Assembly (NCBI GenBank): GCA_951812535.1
Contig: CATOSK010000001.1
Location: 265,365 to 329,364, forward strand
Origin: an uncultured Dehalococcoidia bacterium
GTDB lineage: Bacteria; Chloroflexota; Dehalococcoidia; Lucifugimonadales; UBA3495
Direction: 5' to 3'
Length of the DNA: 64,000 bases
Both the position numbers and the translations under genes were made by a program. The notes beneath the pieces are model-generated. The model was not told the DNA's origin and made no database searches. It was given only the letters and a program-made list of their open reading frames with translations. The stretch's first letter is position 1. Each line of letters starts with the position of its first letter. Shown in pieces: positions 18,576-26,644 of this stretch.

Positions 18576-18932
18576 ATGGCGACACCAGAACGGAAATATC
18601 GAGAGCGCAGCCGCGATTTCCTGATCAAAGCCAGGGAAGAACTGGCCTCTGGCGATCTCGAACAAGCATCTGAGAAAGGATGGGGGGCAGCAGCGGTAGT
18701 GGTCAAAGCCATCGCGGAGAAGCGAGGGGATCGACACACAGGACACGCGCTCCTATCCAACGTTGTGGATATATTGGCTCGAGAGACCGGGGACCCGGAA
18801 TTGTCGGGGATGTTCGATGTCGCCGGCCGGCTGCATATCAACTTCTACGAGCACACCCTTGATGCCCAGGGCATAGCGGACAGAATTGACGTAGTGGAGC
18901 GCTTCGTCGAGAAGATGGATGCCCTGCTGTGA
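18576..18932 (+). CDS. Small PaREP1/HEPN-like helical protein (paralogue)
   Basis: 118 residues, clearly paralogous to the protein at 13067-13420: KYRERSRDFLIKAREELA, then QASEKGWGAAAVVVKAIA, RGDRHTGHALL and LHINFYEH, and a Val-Glu-Lys-Met ending. Same predicted four-helix HEPN-like fold, no obvious RxxxxH motif and no MNT partner. The two paralogues flank the thrS-plsY-prfB block on opposite strands. Function unknown. Confidence 0.72.
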   Translation: MATPERKYRERSRDFLIKAREELASGDLEQASEKGWGAAAVVVKAIAEKRGDRHTGHALLSNVVDILARETGDPELSGMFDVAGRLHINFYEHTLDAQGIADRIDVVERFVEKMDALL

Positions 18933-18984
18933 CGGGAATTCGCCGGCCGATATCGGGTCCCATCCCTCCGCTGGGGCTTTCGTT

Positions 18985-19016
18985 TTGAAAAGAGGGCAGG
19001 CCGCTGGCCTGCCCTC
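18985..19016 (-). terminator. Terminator of ribBA, possibly bidirectional
   Basis: 11-bp perfect stem (GAGGGCAGGCC, loop GCT, complement). Read on the minus strand it is followed by TCTTTTC, a good U-tract, so it mainly serves ribBA; the HEPN-like gene converges from the other side. Confidence 0.75.
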
Positions 19017-19048
19017 GGTTGGTTTGCCCCGTAACCGGAAGCGTTAGT

Positions 19049-20257
19049 CTACGAGCACGAACCCAGGATATGCCCCATCCTGTCCCGCTTGGTCCTCAGG
19101 TAGGCCAGGTTCTCGTCGTTGGGCGGGACTTCTACCGCCACCCGGTCCACGATCTCCAGGCCCAGCCCGGTCATCCCCACCACTTTCTTCGGATTGTTTG
19201 TCAGCAGTTTGACCCGGGTAATCCCCAGGTCCCGCAGTATCGCAGCCCCCATGCCGTAGTGCCGCTGGTCTGACTCGAACCCCAGCCGCTCGTTGGCTTC
19301 AATCGTGTCCAGCCCGCCTTCCTGCAGCGAGTATGCCTTTATCTTGTTGTGCAGGCCGATACCCCGCCCTTCCTGCCGCATGTACAGCAAAGCCCCGGTG
19401 CCCTCCTTGGCCAGCATCCGCAGCGCCAGCTCGATCTGCTCTCCGCAGTCGCAGCGGAGGCTGCCGAAGACGTCGCCCGTCAGGCATTCGCTGTGGACCC
19501 GGGTCAGGACTGGCTGGTCTTTTTCCCACTCCCCGATGGTCAGCGCAATGTGTTCTCCGGGATCGAACGGGCTCCGGTAGGCGATGATCTTGAACTCCCC
19601 GTACTTCGACGGGAGCCTGGCTTCCGCCACCCTCTCAATGGGATTGTCGTTGCGCCGACGGTGGGCGATGATCTGCGCGATGCTCAGGATCTTCAGGTTG
19701 TGCTCGGCCGCCATCGCTTCCAGGTCCGGCATCCGGGCCATCTCCCCGTCGTCCTTCATGATCTCGCACACGACACCGGCCGGATACATTCCGCCGATGT
19801 CGCACAGGTCAATGATCGCTTCCGTGTGTCCTTCTCGGGCTAGCACTCCCCCGGGATGATAGCGTAGCGGAAACAGGTGCCCGGGGCGGGAGAAGTCTTC
19901 GGGAGAAGCGTTGGGGTCGATTAAAGCCCGGACCGCGGCCGCCCGGTCGCGGGCCGATATTCCGGTGGTCGTTCCGGGCTTGTAGTCCACCGACATCGTG
20001 AACGCGGTGGGCTTTTCGTGGATCGCGTGGGAGCTTTCCGTCAGGGCTATGTCCAGCTCGTTCAGCCGATCTTCCATCATCGGCATGCACAGCAGTCCCC
20101 GCGCGTGGGTTACCATAAAGTTGACCGCCTGCGGCGTCACCTTTTCCGCAGGCATGACCAGGTCGCCTTCGTTTTCCCTTCGTTCATCGTCTACCAGGAT
20201 GATGAACTTGCCGGCCTGCAAGTCCGCTATGGCTTCTTCCAGGCTGCACAAAGGCAT
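19049..20257 (-). CDS. ribBA: Bifunctional DHBP synthase / GTP cyclohydrolase II
   Basis: 402 residues, the usual length of the fusion. The N-terminal DHBP synthase half (about 1-205) makes 3,4-dihydroxy-2-butanone-4-phosphate; it has DDERRENEGDLVMPAE with the acidic metal site and GHLFPLRYHPGGVLAREGHT. The C-terminal half is GTP cyclohydrolase II with the zinc site CLTGDVFGSLRCDCG (Cys, Cys, Cys) and RQEGRGIGLHNKIKAYSLQE. Together they feed both branches of riboflavin synthesis. It lies 187 bases downstream of ribE, separated by a family A palindrome, and no FMN riboswitch was seen before it. Confidence 0.96.
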   Translation of the reverse strand: MPLCSLEEAIADLQAGKFIILVDDERRENEGDLVMPAEKVTPQAVNFMVTHARGLLCMPMMEDRLNELDIALTESSHAIHEKPTAFTMSVDYKPGTTTGISARDRAAAVRALIDPNASPEDFSRPGHLFPLRYHPGGVLAREGHTEAIIDLCDIGGMYPAGVVCEIMKDDGEMARMPDLEAMAAEHNLKILSIAQIIAHRRRNDNPIERVAEARLPSKYGEFKIIAYRSPFDPGEHIALTIGEWEKDQPVLTRVHSECLTGDVFGSLRCDCGEQIELALRMLAKEGTGALLYMRQEGRGIGLHNKIKAYSLQEGGLDTIEANERLGFESDQRHYGMGAAILRDLGITRVKLLTNNPKKVVGMTGLGLEIVDRVAVEVPPNDENLAYLRTKRDRMGHILGSCS

Positions 20258-20364
20258 AAGACACCTTTTCCTTTAACCAATTCGCCCGGTTCCCTGTTGC
20301 AATTTAGGCGGTCTCGCCCCATGCCCGCGGCCTTCTCTCCTCTTTCCCCACCCCCACATCCGGC

Positions 20365-20401
20365 CATTCCCGCGCAGGCGGGAATCCAGACCCCGGTGAA
20401 T
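20365..20401. repeat. REP-like palindrome, family A
   Basis: CATTCCCGCGCAGGCGGGAA followed by TCCAGACCCCGGTGAAT, the standard family A unit, between ribE and ribBA. Confidence 0.8.
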
Positions 20402-20444
20402 CCTTCCAGTTGGAACCCTCAACCTTACTCCTGGTTTCCCTGCC

Positions 20445-21023
20445 TCACTCTCGGGTCAGCAAGCTTTCCACGTACTTGGCAACGATGTCAACTTCTAGGT
20501 TGACCCAGCTTCCCTCGGACTTCCCCTTCAGGTTGGTATGTTCCAGCGTGTATGGTATCACAGAGATGGTGAACCACGTAGCGCCCTTCTGTACCACCGT
20601 CAGGCTGATCCCGTCCACTGCGACGAATCCCTTTTCCACGATGTACGGCATCAGTTGCCCCGGCGCATCGACCCGGAAGATGTGACAGTCTCCGTCCGGC
20701 TCGATGGACGCTACCTGTCCGCCACCGTCCACGTGCCCTTGGACGATATGTCCCCCCAATCGGTCCGACACCGCCAGCGGCCGCTCCAGGTTCACCGGGT
20801 CCCCGGCCGTCACATCCCCCAGGGAGGTGCGCCGTATGGTCTCCGGGGCTAGGTCTACGGAAAATCCCCCGGCTTCCAGTGTTACTACCGTGAGGCAGGT
20901 GCCGTTGACGGCTATGCTGTCCCCCAGCTTGGCGTCCTCCACCACCTTCGGCCCGGTGATGCTCAGGCGGTGATCGTCCAGGCCTCCCACTATGCCCACT
21001 TCTTCCACTATTCCGGTGAACAT
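20445..21023 (-). CDS. ribE: Riboflavin synthase, alpha subunit type
   Basis: 192 residues in two homologous lumazine-binding barrels (about 1-90 and 95-190). Dismutates two 6,7-dimethyl-8-ribityllumazines to riboflavin. Start MFTGIVEEVG is the family signature; NGTCLTVV (about 40-47) and, in the second repeat, VDGISLTVV (about 136-144) are ligand-binding strands, and GGHIVQGHVDG links the barrels. ATG preceded by GGAGGGG, one base after the ribD stop, so coupled with ribD. Confidence 0.96.
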   Translation of the reverse strand: MFTGIVEEVGIVGGLDDHRLSITGPKVVEDAKLGDSIAVNGTCLTVVTLEAGGFSVDLAPETIRRTSLGDVTAGDPVNLERPLAVSDRLGGHIVQGHVDGGGQVASIEPDGDCHIFRVDAPGQLMPYIVEKGFVAVDGISLTVVQKGATWFTISVIPYTLEHTNLKGKSEGSWVNLEVDIVAKYVESLLTRE

Positions 21024-21024
21024 C

Positions 21025-22161
21025 TCAGCCCCTCCGCTGCGGGTATCCGCTGATTAGCCAGTCACCGCCCACCGGCTCCATGACTGTCCGTTCCAGCCGC
21101 CAGGCCCGCGCCATGGTCTCCGCTCCCCAGCCCTCCACCGGCGAGGCTGCTTCACCGCCCCCGATGATTACCGGGGCCACGAAGGCCCGCACCTCGTCAA
21201 CAAACCCGGCGTCGAACAGCGACCCCAGGACGGTGCCGCCCCCTTCCACCAGCAGGTTTACGACCCCTCTGCGTCCCAGTTCGGACAGCGCCAGCCCTGC
21301 GTCCACTCGCCAGTCATCCCCCAGCCCTGCCGGGATAACCTCTGCCCCCGCCTCCGACAACCCCTTGGTCAACCTCACCGGCGCTTCTTCTCCGACGAAC
21401 ACCAGCGTCCGCCCCGGCTCCCGGAGCATTCGGGATTCCGGCGGCATCCGGCACCGCGTGTCCAGCACAACCCTCAGCGGCTGCACCTCCAGCGGTTGCC
21501 CATCCCGGTCTCGAGCCGTCAGTTGTGGATCATCGGCCAGCACCGTATTGCTCCCCACCATCACCGCGTCCGACACTCGCCGCAGTTCCTGTACCATTCC
21601 CCGCGCTTCCCTGCCCGTGACCCACTTCGAGTCCCCGGTGCGGGTGGCGATCTTCCCGTCCAGGCTCATCGCAAACTTCGCTACCACGTAGGGCAGGCCC
21701 GTAAGAATGTGCTTGGCAAAGCCCCGGTACAGCTCCCGTGCGGCCTCCGATTCCTCCTTGGTCACGCCAATCCCCGCCTGCTCCAGCTCCGCTATCCCCT
21801 GCCCGCAGACCTTGGGGTTGGGATCAACCACCGCGACGCAGACCTCCCGGACCCCGGAGGATATGATCGCCCGCGTGCAGGGGGGCGTCCGCCCGAAGTG
21901 GCAGCAGGGCTCCAGCGTCGTATAGAGCGTTGCCCCGCTGGCCCGTTCCCCCGCTTCCTCAAGGGCCACTATCTCGGCGTGACTGGACCCTGCCGGTTGG
22001 GTGTGCCCTTCGCCCACGACCTCGCCGTCCCGCACCACCACCGCGCCCACCGGCGGATTGGGGCTGGTGCGCCCCCGGGCTTCCCTCGCCAGGGCAATCG
22101 CCCTGTCCATCGGCGTCTGGCCCGGCGTCTGGACCGGGCTCTGTCCATTGGAGTTTCCCAT
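21025..22161 (-). CDS. ribD: Riboflavin biosynthesis deaminase/reductase
   Basis: 378 residues from the ATG at 22161. The N-terminal deaminase (about 18-140) has the zinc motif SHAEIVAL (HAE) and TLEPCCHFGRTPPC (PCxxxxxxPPC); the C-terminal reductase (about 165-375) has VAKFAMSLDGKIATRTGDSK and LLVEGGGTVLGSLFDAG. It deaminates the pyrimidine and reduces the ribosyl side chain in riboflavin synthesis. A longer start inside dcd is possible but the ATG overlapping the dcd stop (TGATG) is better. The start is preceded by a Gln/Pro-rich N-terminal tail (about 17 residues) not seen in all homologues. Confidence 0.94.
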   Translation of the reverse strand: MGNSNGQSPVQTPGQTPMDRAIALAREARGRTSPNPPVGAVVVRDGEVVGEGHTQPAGSSHAEIVALEEAGERASGATLYTTLEPCCHFGRTPPCTRAIISSGVREVCVAVVDPNPKVCGQGIAELEQAGIGVTKEESEAARELYRGFAKHILTGLPYVVAKFAMSLDGKIATRTGDSKWVTGREARGMVQELRRVSDAVMVGSNTVLADDPQLTARDRDGQPLEVQPLRVVLDTRCRMPPESRMLREPGRTLVFVGEEAPVRLTKGLSEAGAEVIPAGLGDDWRVDAGLALSELGRRGVVNLLVEGGGTVLGSLFDAGFVDEVRAFVAPVIIGGGEAASPVEGWGAETMARAWRLERTVMEPVGGDWLISGYPQRRG

Positions 22162-22745
22162 CACGGCTCCTGGGAGTCCCGGTGCTGGAATTCCAGATGG
22201 ATCCTGCTGGCGGTGGGGCCGGTCTGCCCTTGGTACTTGCTGTTCAGCGACTCCGACCCGTACAGCCGGTCTGCTGGCGTCGTCAGGCGCAGGAATGAAA
22301 TCTGCCCGATCTTCATCCCGTAGTACAGCGTAATGGGCAGCCTCGACAGGTTGCTCAGTTCCAGCGTCAGGTGCCCCTTCCACCCCGGGTCGACGAACCC
22401 CGCCGTGGAGTGGATGACCAGGCCGATCCGGCCCAGCGAGCTCTTTCCCTCCAGCCGCGCCACCAGGTCGTCGGGAAGCTCGATGTTCTCCATCGTGCTC
22501 CCCAGCACAAACTCGCCGGGATGCAGGATGAACGGCTCCTCCGCACCCACCTTCACCCTTTCCGTCAGGGATTCCAGGCTGTCCTTGACGTCAATGTAGG
22601 GACGCCGGGAGTTGGTGAACACCATCACCTCCCGGTCCAGGTGCAGGTCTACGCTGGCCGGCTGGATATCTTCCTCGTCTAGCGGATCAATAACAATCCG
22701 TTCCCGGGCCAACTCCTCCCGGATTGACCGGTCGCTTAGGACCAT
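22161..22745 (-). CDS. dcd: dCTP deaminase
   Basis: 194 residues. Converts dCTP to dUTP (some members go on to dUMP). Trimeric dUTPase fold with VDLHLDREVMVF, HPGEFVLGSTMENIELPDDL, the catalytic region EGKSSLGRIGLVIHSTAGFV with the conserved Ser-Arg and Glu-like sites, and PGWKGHLTLELSN. First gene of the dcd-ribD-ribE transcript; its stop overlaps the ribD start by one base. A pyrimidine deaminase in a riboflavin operon is a matter of coupling rather than pathway, as far as can be seen. Confidence 0.94.
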   Translation of the reverse strand: MVLSDRSIREELARERIVIDPLDEEDIQPASVDLHLDREVMVFTNSRRPYIDVKDSLESLTERVKVGAEEPFILHPGEFVLGSTMENIELPDDLVARLEGKSSLGRIGLVIHSTAGFVDPGWKGHLTLELSNLSRLPITLYYGMKIGQISFLRLTTPADRLYGSESLNSKYQGQTGPTASRIHLEFQHRDSQEP

Positions 22746-23344
22746 GCCCAGTCACTCACTTTCCTGGCCTCCCCTGGAGGCGGTAGTCTTCCCTGGAATC
22801 GTCTCGGAATTTTATCCGTGCCTATCCGCACCCGCAACCAGATGAGCAGTGTCCGCAGCGCAACCAATTCCCAACCTGACAGCCCGCCGCCCGACCCCGT
22901 CCTTCCCGCGCTGAGCCTTCCCTCGCCTATGAACCCATCAGCCATCCCCCCAACCCCGTCTCATAACCTAGCATCTCTCCCGGCACCCCCGCGCAGGCGG
23001 GAATCCCCACCCCGGTTAACTTGCCTCGCCGGAACGGCAACCAAAGCAAACCCCCTTCCCGTCACCCCCCCGCAGGCGGGGGCCCAGCCCCCCTTAATCC
23101 TTCCCTGCAACCCCGCCACCGTTGAGCTGCCCCTCCTGAAACCGGACCCCCTACGCTCAAACCACCCAGTCCGACGCACCCGAAAACACCACCATGCAGA
23201 TGCCGCAACTCGCACCCTATCCCTGTCGGTCGCAACCGTTGCCATAGGCTAACAATAACCCCGTCGATCCGTCCGGTTCCCACCGGCTCCCCTCCCGCCG
23301 TTTGACCTTCAGGAATCCAGCGGCGATTCCCCCAAAGGACGCGG
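22746..23344. repeat. 600-base non-coding gap with two family A palindromes
   Basis: Strongly C-rich on the plus strand. Family A cores lie at about 22983-23020 (CCCCGCGCAGGCGGGAAT) and 23061-23094 (CCCCCCCGCAGGCGGGGGCC). Outside them I see no gene, RNA or promoter with adequate support, although the dcd promoter must lie in its left part. Confidence 0.7.
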
Positions 23345-24313
23345 CTACTGAGATTTCCCATCCTCTATCTCGAACACCGCCAGGATCGTCACCGTTATCT
23401 CCACGTCCCCGGCCAGGACCGGAGTTCCGGCGGCGGCCGCGGCGGCCCCGGCAAGACCGAATTCCGCGGCCGCCCTGGGATAGGGGATGCCGCCGAAGTC
23501 CGATTCGTTCACCGAGACCACCCGGCCCAGTGTCACGCCCAGCCCCTCCGCCAGTTGTCCCGCCTTGTCCGTTGCGTTCTCGACCGCTGCCCCTCGCGCC
23601 TCTTCTTCCAGCGGACTGGTGTCTTCCACCGAAAAATCGATGCCTCGCAGGCGGGTCGAGTCTCCCGCCGCCGCCGCCGCACCGTCGATTGCGGCCCCGA
23701 CCAGCTCCAGGTCCCGGATCTTCACCACCAGGCGGTTGCTGACCTCGTACCCCGTCACCGTCTGGGTCTCGTAGTTCATACGGGGGTTGATCCTGATCGA
23801 TCTCGTCCCGATGTCGTCCTCCGCAACTCCCGCATCCGTGAGGGCCTCGATCAACCCGATTGTTGCTTCCGCAGACTGCGCCCGCGCCTCCTGCACCGTC
23901 TCTCCGATGCTCTCAACGCCCAGTTCCAGGATCGCCACGTCAGGAGACGCCGTAGCCTTTCCCTGGCCTGTCACCGAAATTGTCCTCCGCTCGCTGGTGT
24001 CCTCGAAGACGCCTGCCAGTTCTCGGGGTTCGGGCGCCGGGGCCGGAGGTGCCGTCTCTGCCCCCATTGGGCCCGTGCCGGTTGTTGCTTCATCGGGCGT
24101 AGCCGCCGCCGGAGCAACCGGCGGCGGAGCAATCGCGGTCACCTGGGAAGTGTCCGGTTTCGAAGCAGCCTCGGCTTTCTCCGCCATTGTTTCAGACGCC
24201 ACCGCTCCGGTCGCTGCAACGGAGGCGGTCGTGGAGGGAGGGTCGGCCTGGCACCCTGAGACCAGCAGCGCCATCAGGCCCAGGACCAGCATTACCGGGA
24301 TCGCGTATTTCAT
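23345..24313 (-). CDS. SIMPL-domain (DUF541) lipoprotein
   Basis: 322 residues. Signal peptide with lipobox VSGC (C21), then a low-complexity Ala/Pro/Thr linker to about residue 88, then a SIMPL domain: RTISVTGQGKATASPDVAIL (start about 91), VQEARAQSAEATIGLIEAL, TRSIRINPRMNYE, GYEVSNRLVVKIRDL, and a C-terminal strand DVEITVTILAVFEI. SIMPL proteins are periplasmic or surface proteins of unclear role, often linked to oxidative stress or outer-layer stability. ATG at 24313 with a GAGGAGG ribosome-binding site. The linker resembles that of the lipoprotein at 11060, but the domains differ. Confidence 0.88.
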   Translation of the reverse strand: MKYAIPVMLVLGLMALLVSGCQADPPSTTASVAATGAVASETMAEKAEAASKPDTSQVTAIAPPPVAPAAATPDEATTGTGPMGAETAPPAPAPEPRELAGVFEDTSERRTISVTGQGKATASPDVAILELGVESIGETVQEARAQSAEATIGLIEALTDAGVAEDDIGTRSIRINPRMNYETQTVTGYEVSNRLVVKIRDLELVGAAIDGAAAAAGDSTRLRGIDFSVEDTSPLEEEARGAAVENATDKAGQLAEGLGVTLGRVVSVNESDFGGIPYPRAAAEFGLAGAAAAAAGTPVLAGDVEITVTILAVFEIEDGKSQ

Positions 24314-24491
24314 TGGAACCTCCTCGTTAGGAACAATGGCCGCTTGGTCGTAGCCGGGTTGCATTGCCGTAGCCGGGTTGCATCACTGAATACGAAATCA
24401 GTTAGGGAGACGGAGAGAAACCGCGGTCGGCCCTTCCCGAACCGTGGGAGGATAGAATAGCCCCGCCGGAAATAAAGCTGGGCATTGCCCC

Positions 24492-25733
24492 TCACCCGTG
24501 GTAGTTAACCCGCCCGTCCAGCAGTGCCCGGGCCATCACGAACTTGTGAATCTCCGACGTTCCCCCGCCGATGCGGGCGTGGCGCAGCATGTGGTACCAG
24601 TGCGGAATCGGCAAATCCACCGTCTCCCCGATCCCCCCGAACACCTGCATGATCTTGTCGATGCTCCGCCAGCCCCACTCGCCAGCGCAATACTTGACCA
24701 TGCTGGCCTCCACCCTCACATCCTCCCCCGCGTCCGCCTTCTCAGCCGTCTCCCGCGTCAGTGCCCGCAGCGCCATGATGTCCGTATAAACGTCCGTCAG
24801 CATCCATTGGATTGCCTGCCGGTCGGCAATGGGCCTTCCGTAGGTAACCCTCTGCTTGGCCCAGTCGATAGCCATGTCCAGGGCCCGGCTGAGAATGCCC
24901 AGTGCCATCGAGCCCCGCAGGAGACGGTCGTGGTGGACTAGCCATTGCTGCCCCAGCGTAAACCCGTAGCCGACCTCCCCCAGCACCTGCGTCTGGGGGA
25001 CCCGGACGTTGTCTAGGTGGACCATGTTCTGCTGCGCTTTGGTCGGCATGGTCCACACGTAAATCGGCTCAAACGTCATCCCCGGTGTCGGGTTGTCAAT
25101 GACAAACATGGTGATGCCGCCGCGCTGTCTCTTCTCCGCATCCGTCACCGCCTGGACCAGCAGATAGTCGGCGCTGGCGGCCCCGGAAATGAACATCTTT
25201 GTCCCGTTGATCACCCAGTCGTCGCCGTCCTTGACCGCCCGGGTCTGCATCATCCCGCCGGGGTCGGAGCCCGCCTGCGGCTCCGTCTGCCCGAAGGCGT
25301 AGTAGAGATCCCCGTTGATCGCCGGATAGAGATACTTTTCCTCCTGCTCCGGAGTGCAGGCCCCAATCATGAACATGGGAACCGGCGATGTGGGAAGGTG
25401 CAGGATGCTCTTCTGTATTTCCTCTTCGAGAACAACGTGGCCCAGGGCGCCCATTCCGCCGCCGCCGTACTCCTCGGGCACAAAGGAGGTGTAGATGCCG
25501 GTTTCTTTAGAAACCTGGTGCAGCCTCGCCCATTGTTCCGGTGGAAGGGTGCCCAGTATTCCGGGGACTGCTTCCAGAATCCCTCTGGGAGCCCCTTCGT
25601 TTGGTTCGCCGTCTTTGGGGGGATGAGTTAGGAATTCCGTTTCCAGCGGAACGCACTCCTCCCGGACTATCTGGCGGATCGCGTTTTTCAGTGCTTCAAG
25701 TTCGGGAGGGAGGCCGGGTTGCGTCGAAACCAT
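24492..25733 (-). CDS. Acyl-CoA dehydrogenase family protein
   Basis: 413 residues, a normal length. FAD-dependent alpha,beta-desaturation of an acyl-CoA thioester. N-terminal helical domain, middle domain with FGQTEPQAGSDPGGM (FAD/substrate loop) and NGTKMFISGA, C-terminal domain with QVFGGIGETVDLP and RHARIGGGTSEIHKFVMAR (signature 2, GGxxE-type). At the position of the catalytic Glu of medium-chain enzymes (GGNGFNTE) this protein has Asp, so the base may be elsewhere or the substrate unusual. Stands alone; neither ETF nor thiolase genes adjoin. Confidence 0.92.
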   Translation of the reverse strand: MVSTQPGLPPELEALKNAIRQIVREECVPLETEFLTHPPKDGEPNEGAPRGILEAVPGILGTLPPEQWARLHQVSKETGIYTSFVPEEYGGGGMGALGHVVLEEEIQKSILHLPTSPVPMFMIGACTPEQEEKYLYPAINGDLYYAFGQTEPQAGSDPGGMMQTRAVKDGDDWVINGTKMFISGAASADYLLVQAVTDAEKRQRGGITMFVIDNPTPGMTFEPIYVWTMPTKAQQNMVHLDNVRVPQTQVLGEVGYGFTLGQQWLVHHDRLLRGSMALGILSRALDMAIDWAKQRVTYGRPIADRQAIQWMLTDVYTDIMALRALTRETAEKADAGEDVRVEASMVKYCAGEWGWRSIDKIMQVFGGIGETVDLPIPHWYHMLRHARIGGGTSEIHKFVMARALLDGRVNYHG

Positions 25734-25842
25734 AACTTAGACCATGTGCTGTATTGAATTGGGGCAAAATTACGCCGGCTCCGAAGTGCCGGCGAAGTTC
25801 TGATGGAAATGGTGCTTGCTCCACGGCAAGCTAGTGGAACGG

Positions 25843-26076
25843 TCAAACATATTTTAGGCTGGCCATGGCTGCACCATCGTTGTCGGTCTCTTGCGACAAA
25901 TCTCCGGACGCCGCGGCAAACTGGTCTCTCAACAGCATCGGTTGGCTCTGGGCTTCGGTCGCGGCTTGGATATCTTTAACCTGCTCTAGGACTGCGCCGA
26001 CAAAGGCAAAGGTCAGGAGAGCAAGGACGGCAAAGCCGACGATTTTCGCCTTTAGGGAAACGCCCGGCATTATCAT
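25843..26076 (-). CDS. Small membrane protein resembling the N-terminus of a chemoreceptor
   Basis: 77 residues from the ATG at 26076, which has AAAGGAGG seven bases upstream. One hydrophobic segment (about residues 11-30, VGFAVLALLTFAFVGAVLEQ) preceded by basic SLKAK, then a short amphipathic helix with ATEAQSQPMLLRDQF. The layout resembles the first transmembrane helix and start of the four-helix-bundle sensor of methyl-accepting chemotaxis proteins, but everything beyond is missing. It may be a truncated remnant or a genuine small protein. The good ribosome-binding site argues for translation. Confidence 0.5.
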   Translation of the reverse strand: MIMPGVSLKAKIVGFAVLALLTFAFVGAVLEQVKDIQAATEAQSQPMLLRDQFAAASGDLSQETDNDGAAMASLKYV

Positions 26077-26339
26077 GCCCAAACCTCCTTTCCCAAGGTC
26101 GCAATTTGGTGCACCTAATTTTAATCGCTACCCGCCGGGAATTCCAGCTTGCACTGTCCCCGCGACCGTTTTCCCATAGCAAGTCCTGTTTTTGCTGACG
26201 CCCGGCCTCTTCCCGACCCCGCTCCTGACCCCTTAACATAAACCTATGTCTTGCCCCGTTCGGAGCCACGGTCCGTTCCCGGTTCGGGCGCGTCGTCTTC
26301 CCTGCCTTCCGCTTTTTCAACTGCGCCTCCGGAACCGGG

Positions 26340-26500
26340 ATGTCCCCAAAATGTCTCAACGTGTCTCAAAATGTCTCATCTCGCCCCATAATGTCTCAAT
26401 GTACACCCCAATCTGGCCACAATTGGCCCTCCAAATGTCCCCCAGAACGGGGTCAAGAGGCCGTCTCCAAGCACGAAAACCCGAAAATGTCCCATTTCTT
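26340..26500. repeat. Cluster of short AATGTCTC/AATGTCCC direct repeats
   Basis: At least six copies of (A)AATGTCYC within 150 bases, most in the same orientation (AAATGTCTCAA, AAAATGTCTCAT, TAATGTCTCAAT, CAAATGTCCCCC, AAAATGTCCCAT). The rest of the 26077-26644 gap has no gene. Arrays of short repeats next to the sequence AATTGGCC resemble the multiple terminal repeats of IS21-family elements, but no transposase is present. Confidence 0.5.
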
Positions 26501-26597
26501 GTTTTTTTCGAAGTTTCCCTGTCTCTAACCCCACGCTTCCTTGTCGGATAGCCCATGTCGTGCCTCGTTGCCGGTCGGTCAGAATGCCGGATCATGG

Positions 26598-26603
26598 TAC
26601 AAT
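26598..26603 (+). promoter_or_regulatory. Extended -10 box (TGGTACAAT) for selA
   Basis: TACAAT preceded by TGG, 42 bases before the selA ATG; no -35 at standard spacing, as expected of extended -10 promoters. Confidence 0.45.
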
Positions 26604-26644
26604 CGCTGCGTAATTCGGCCTCTCGCCCTTCTTCGGGAAACAGT

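Noticed and set aside
22162..22383. GTG start of ribD well inside dcd
   Set aside because: Would overlap dcd by more than 220 bases in a different frame; the ATG overlapping the dcd stop is standard.
22746..23344. FMN riboswitch before the riboflavin genes
   Set aside because: No conserved FMN-element core was found in the gap before dcd, or before ribBA.
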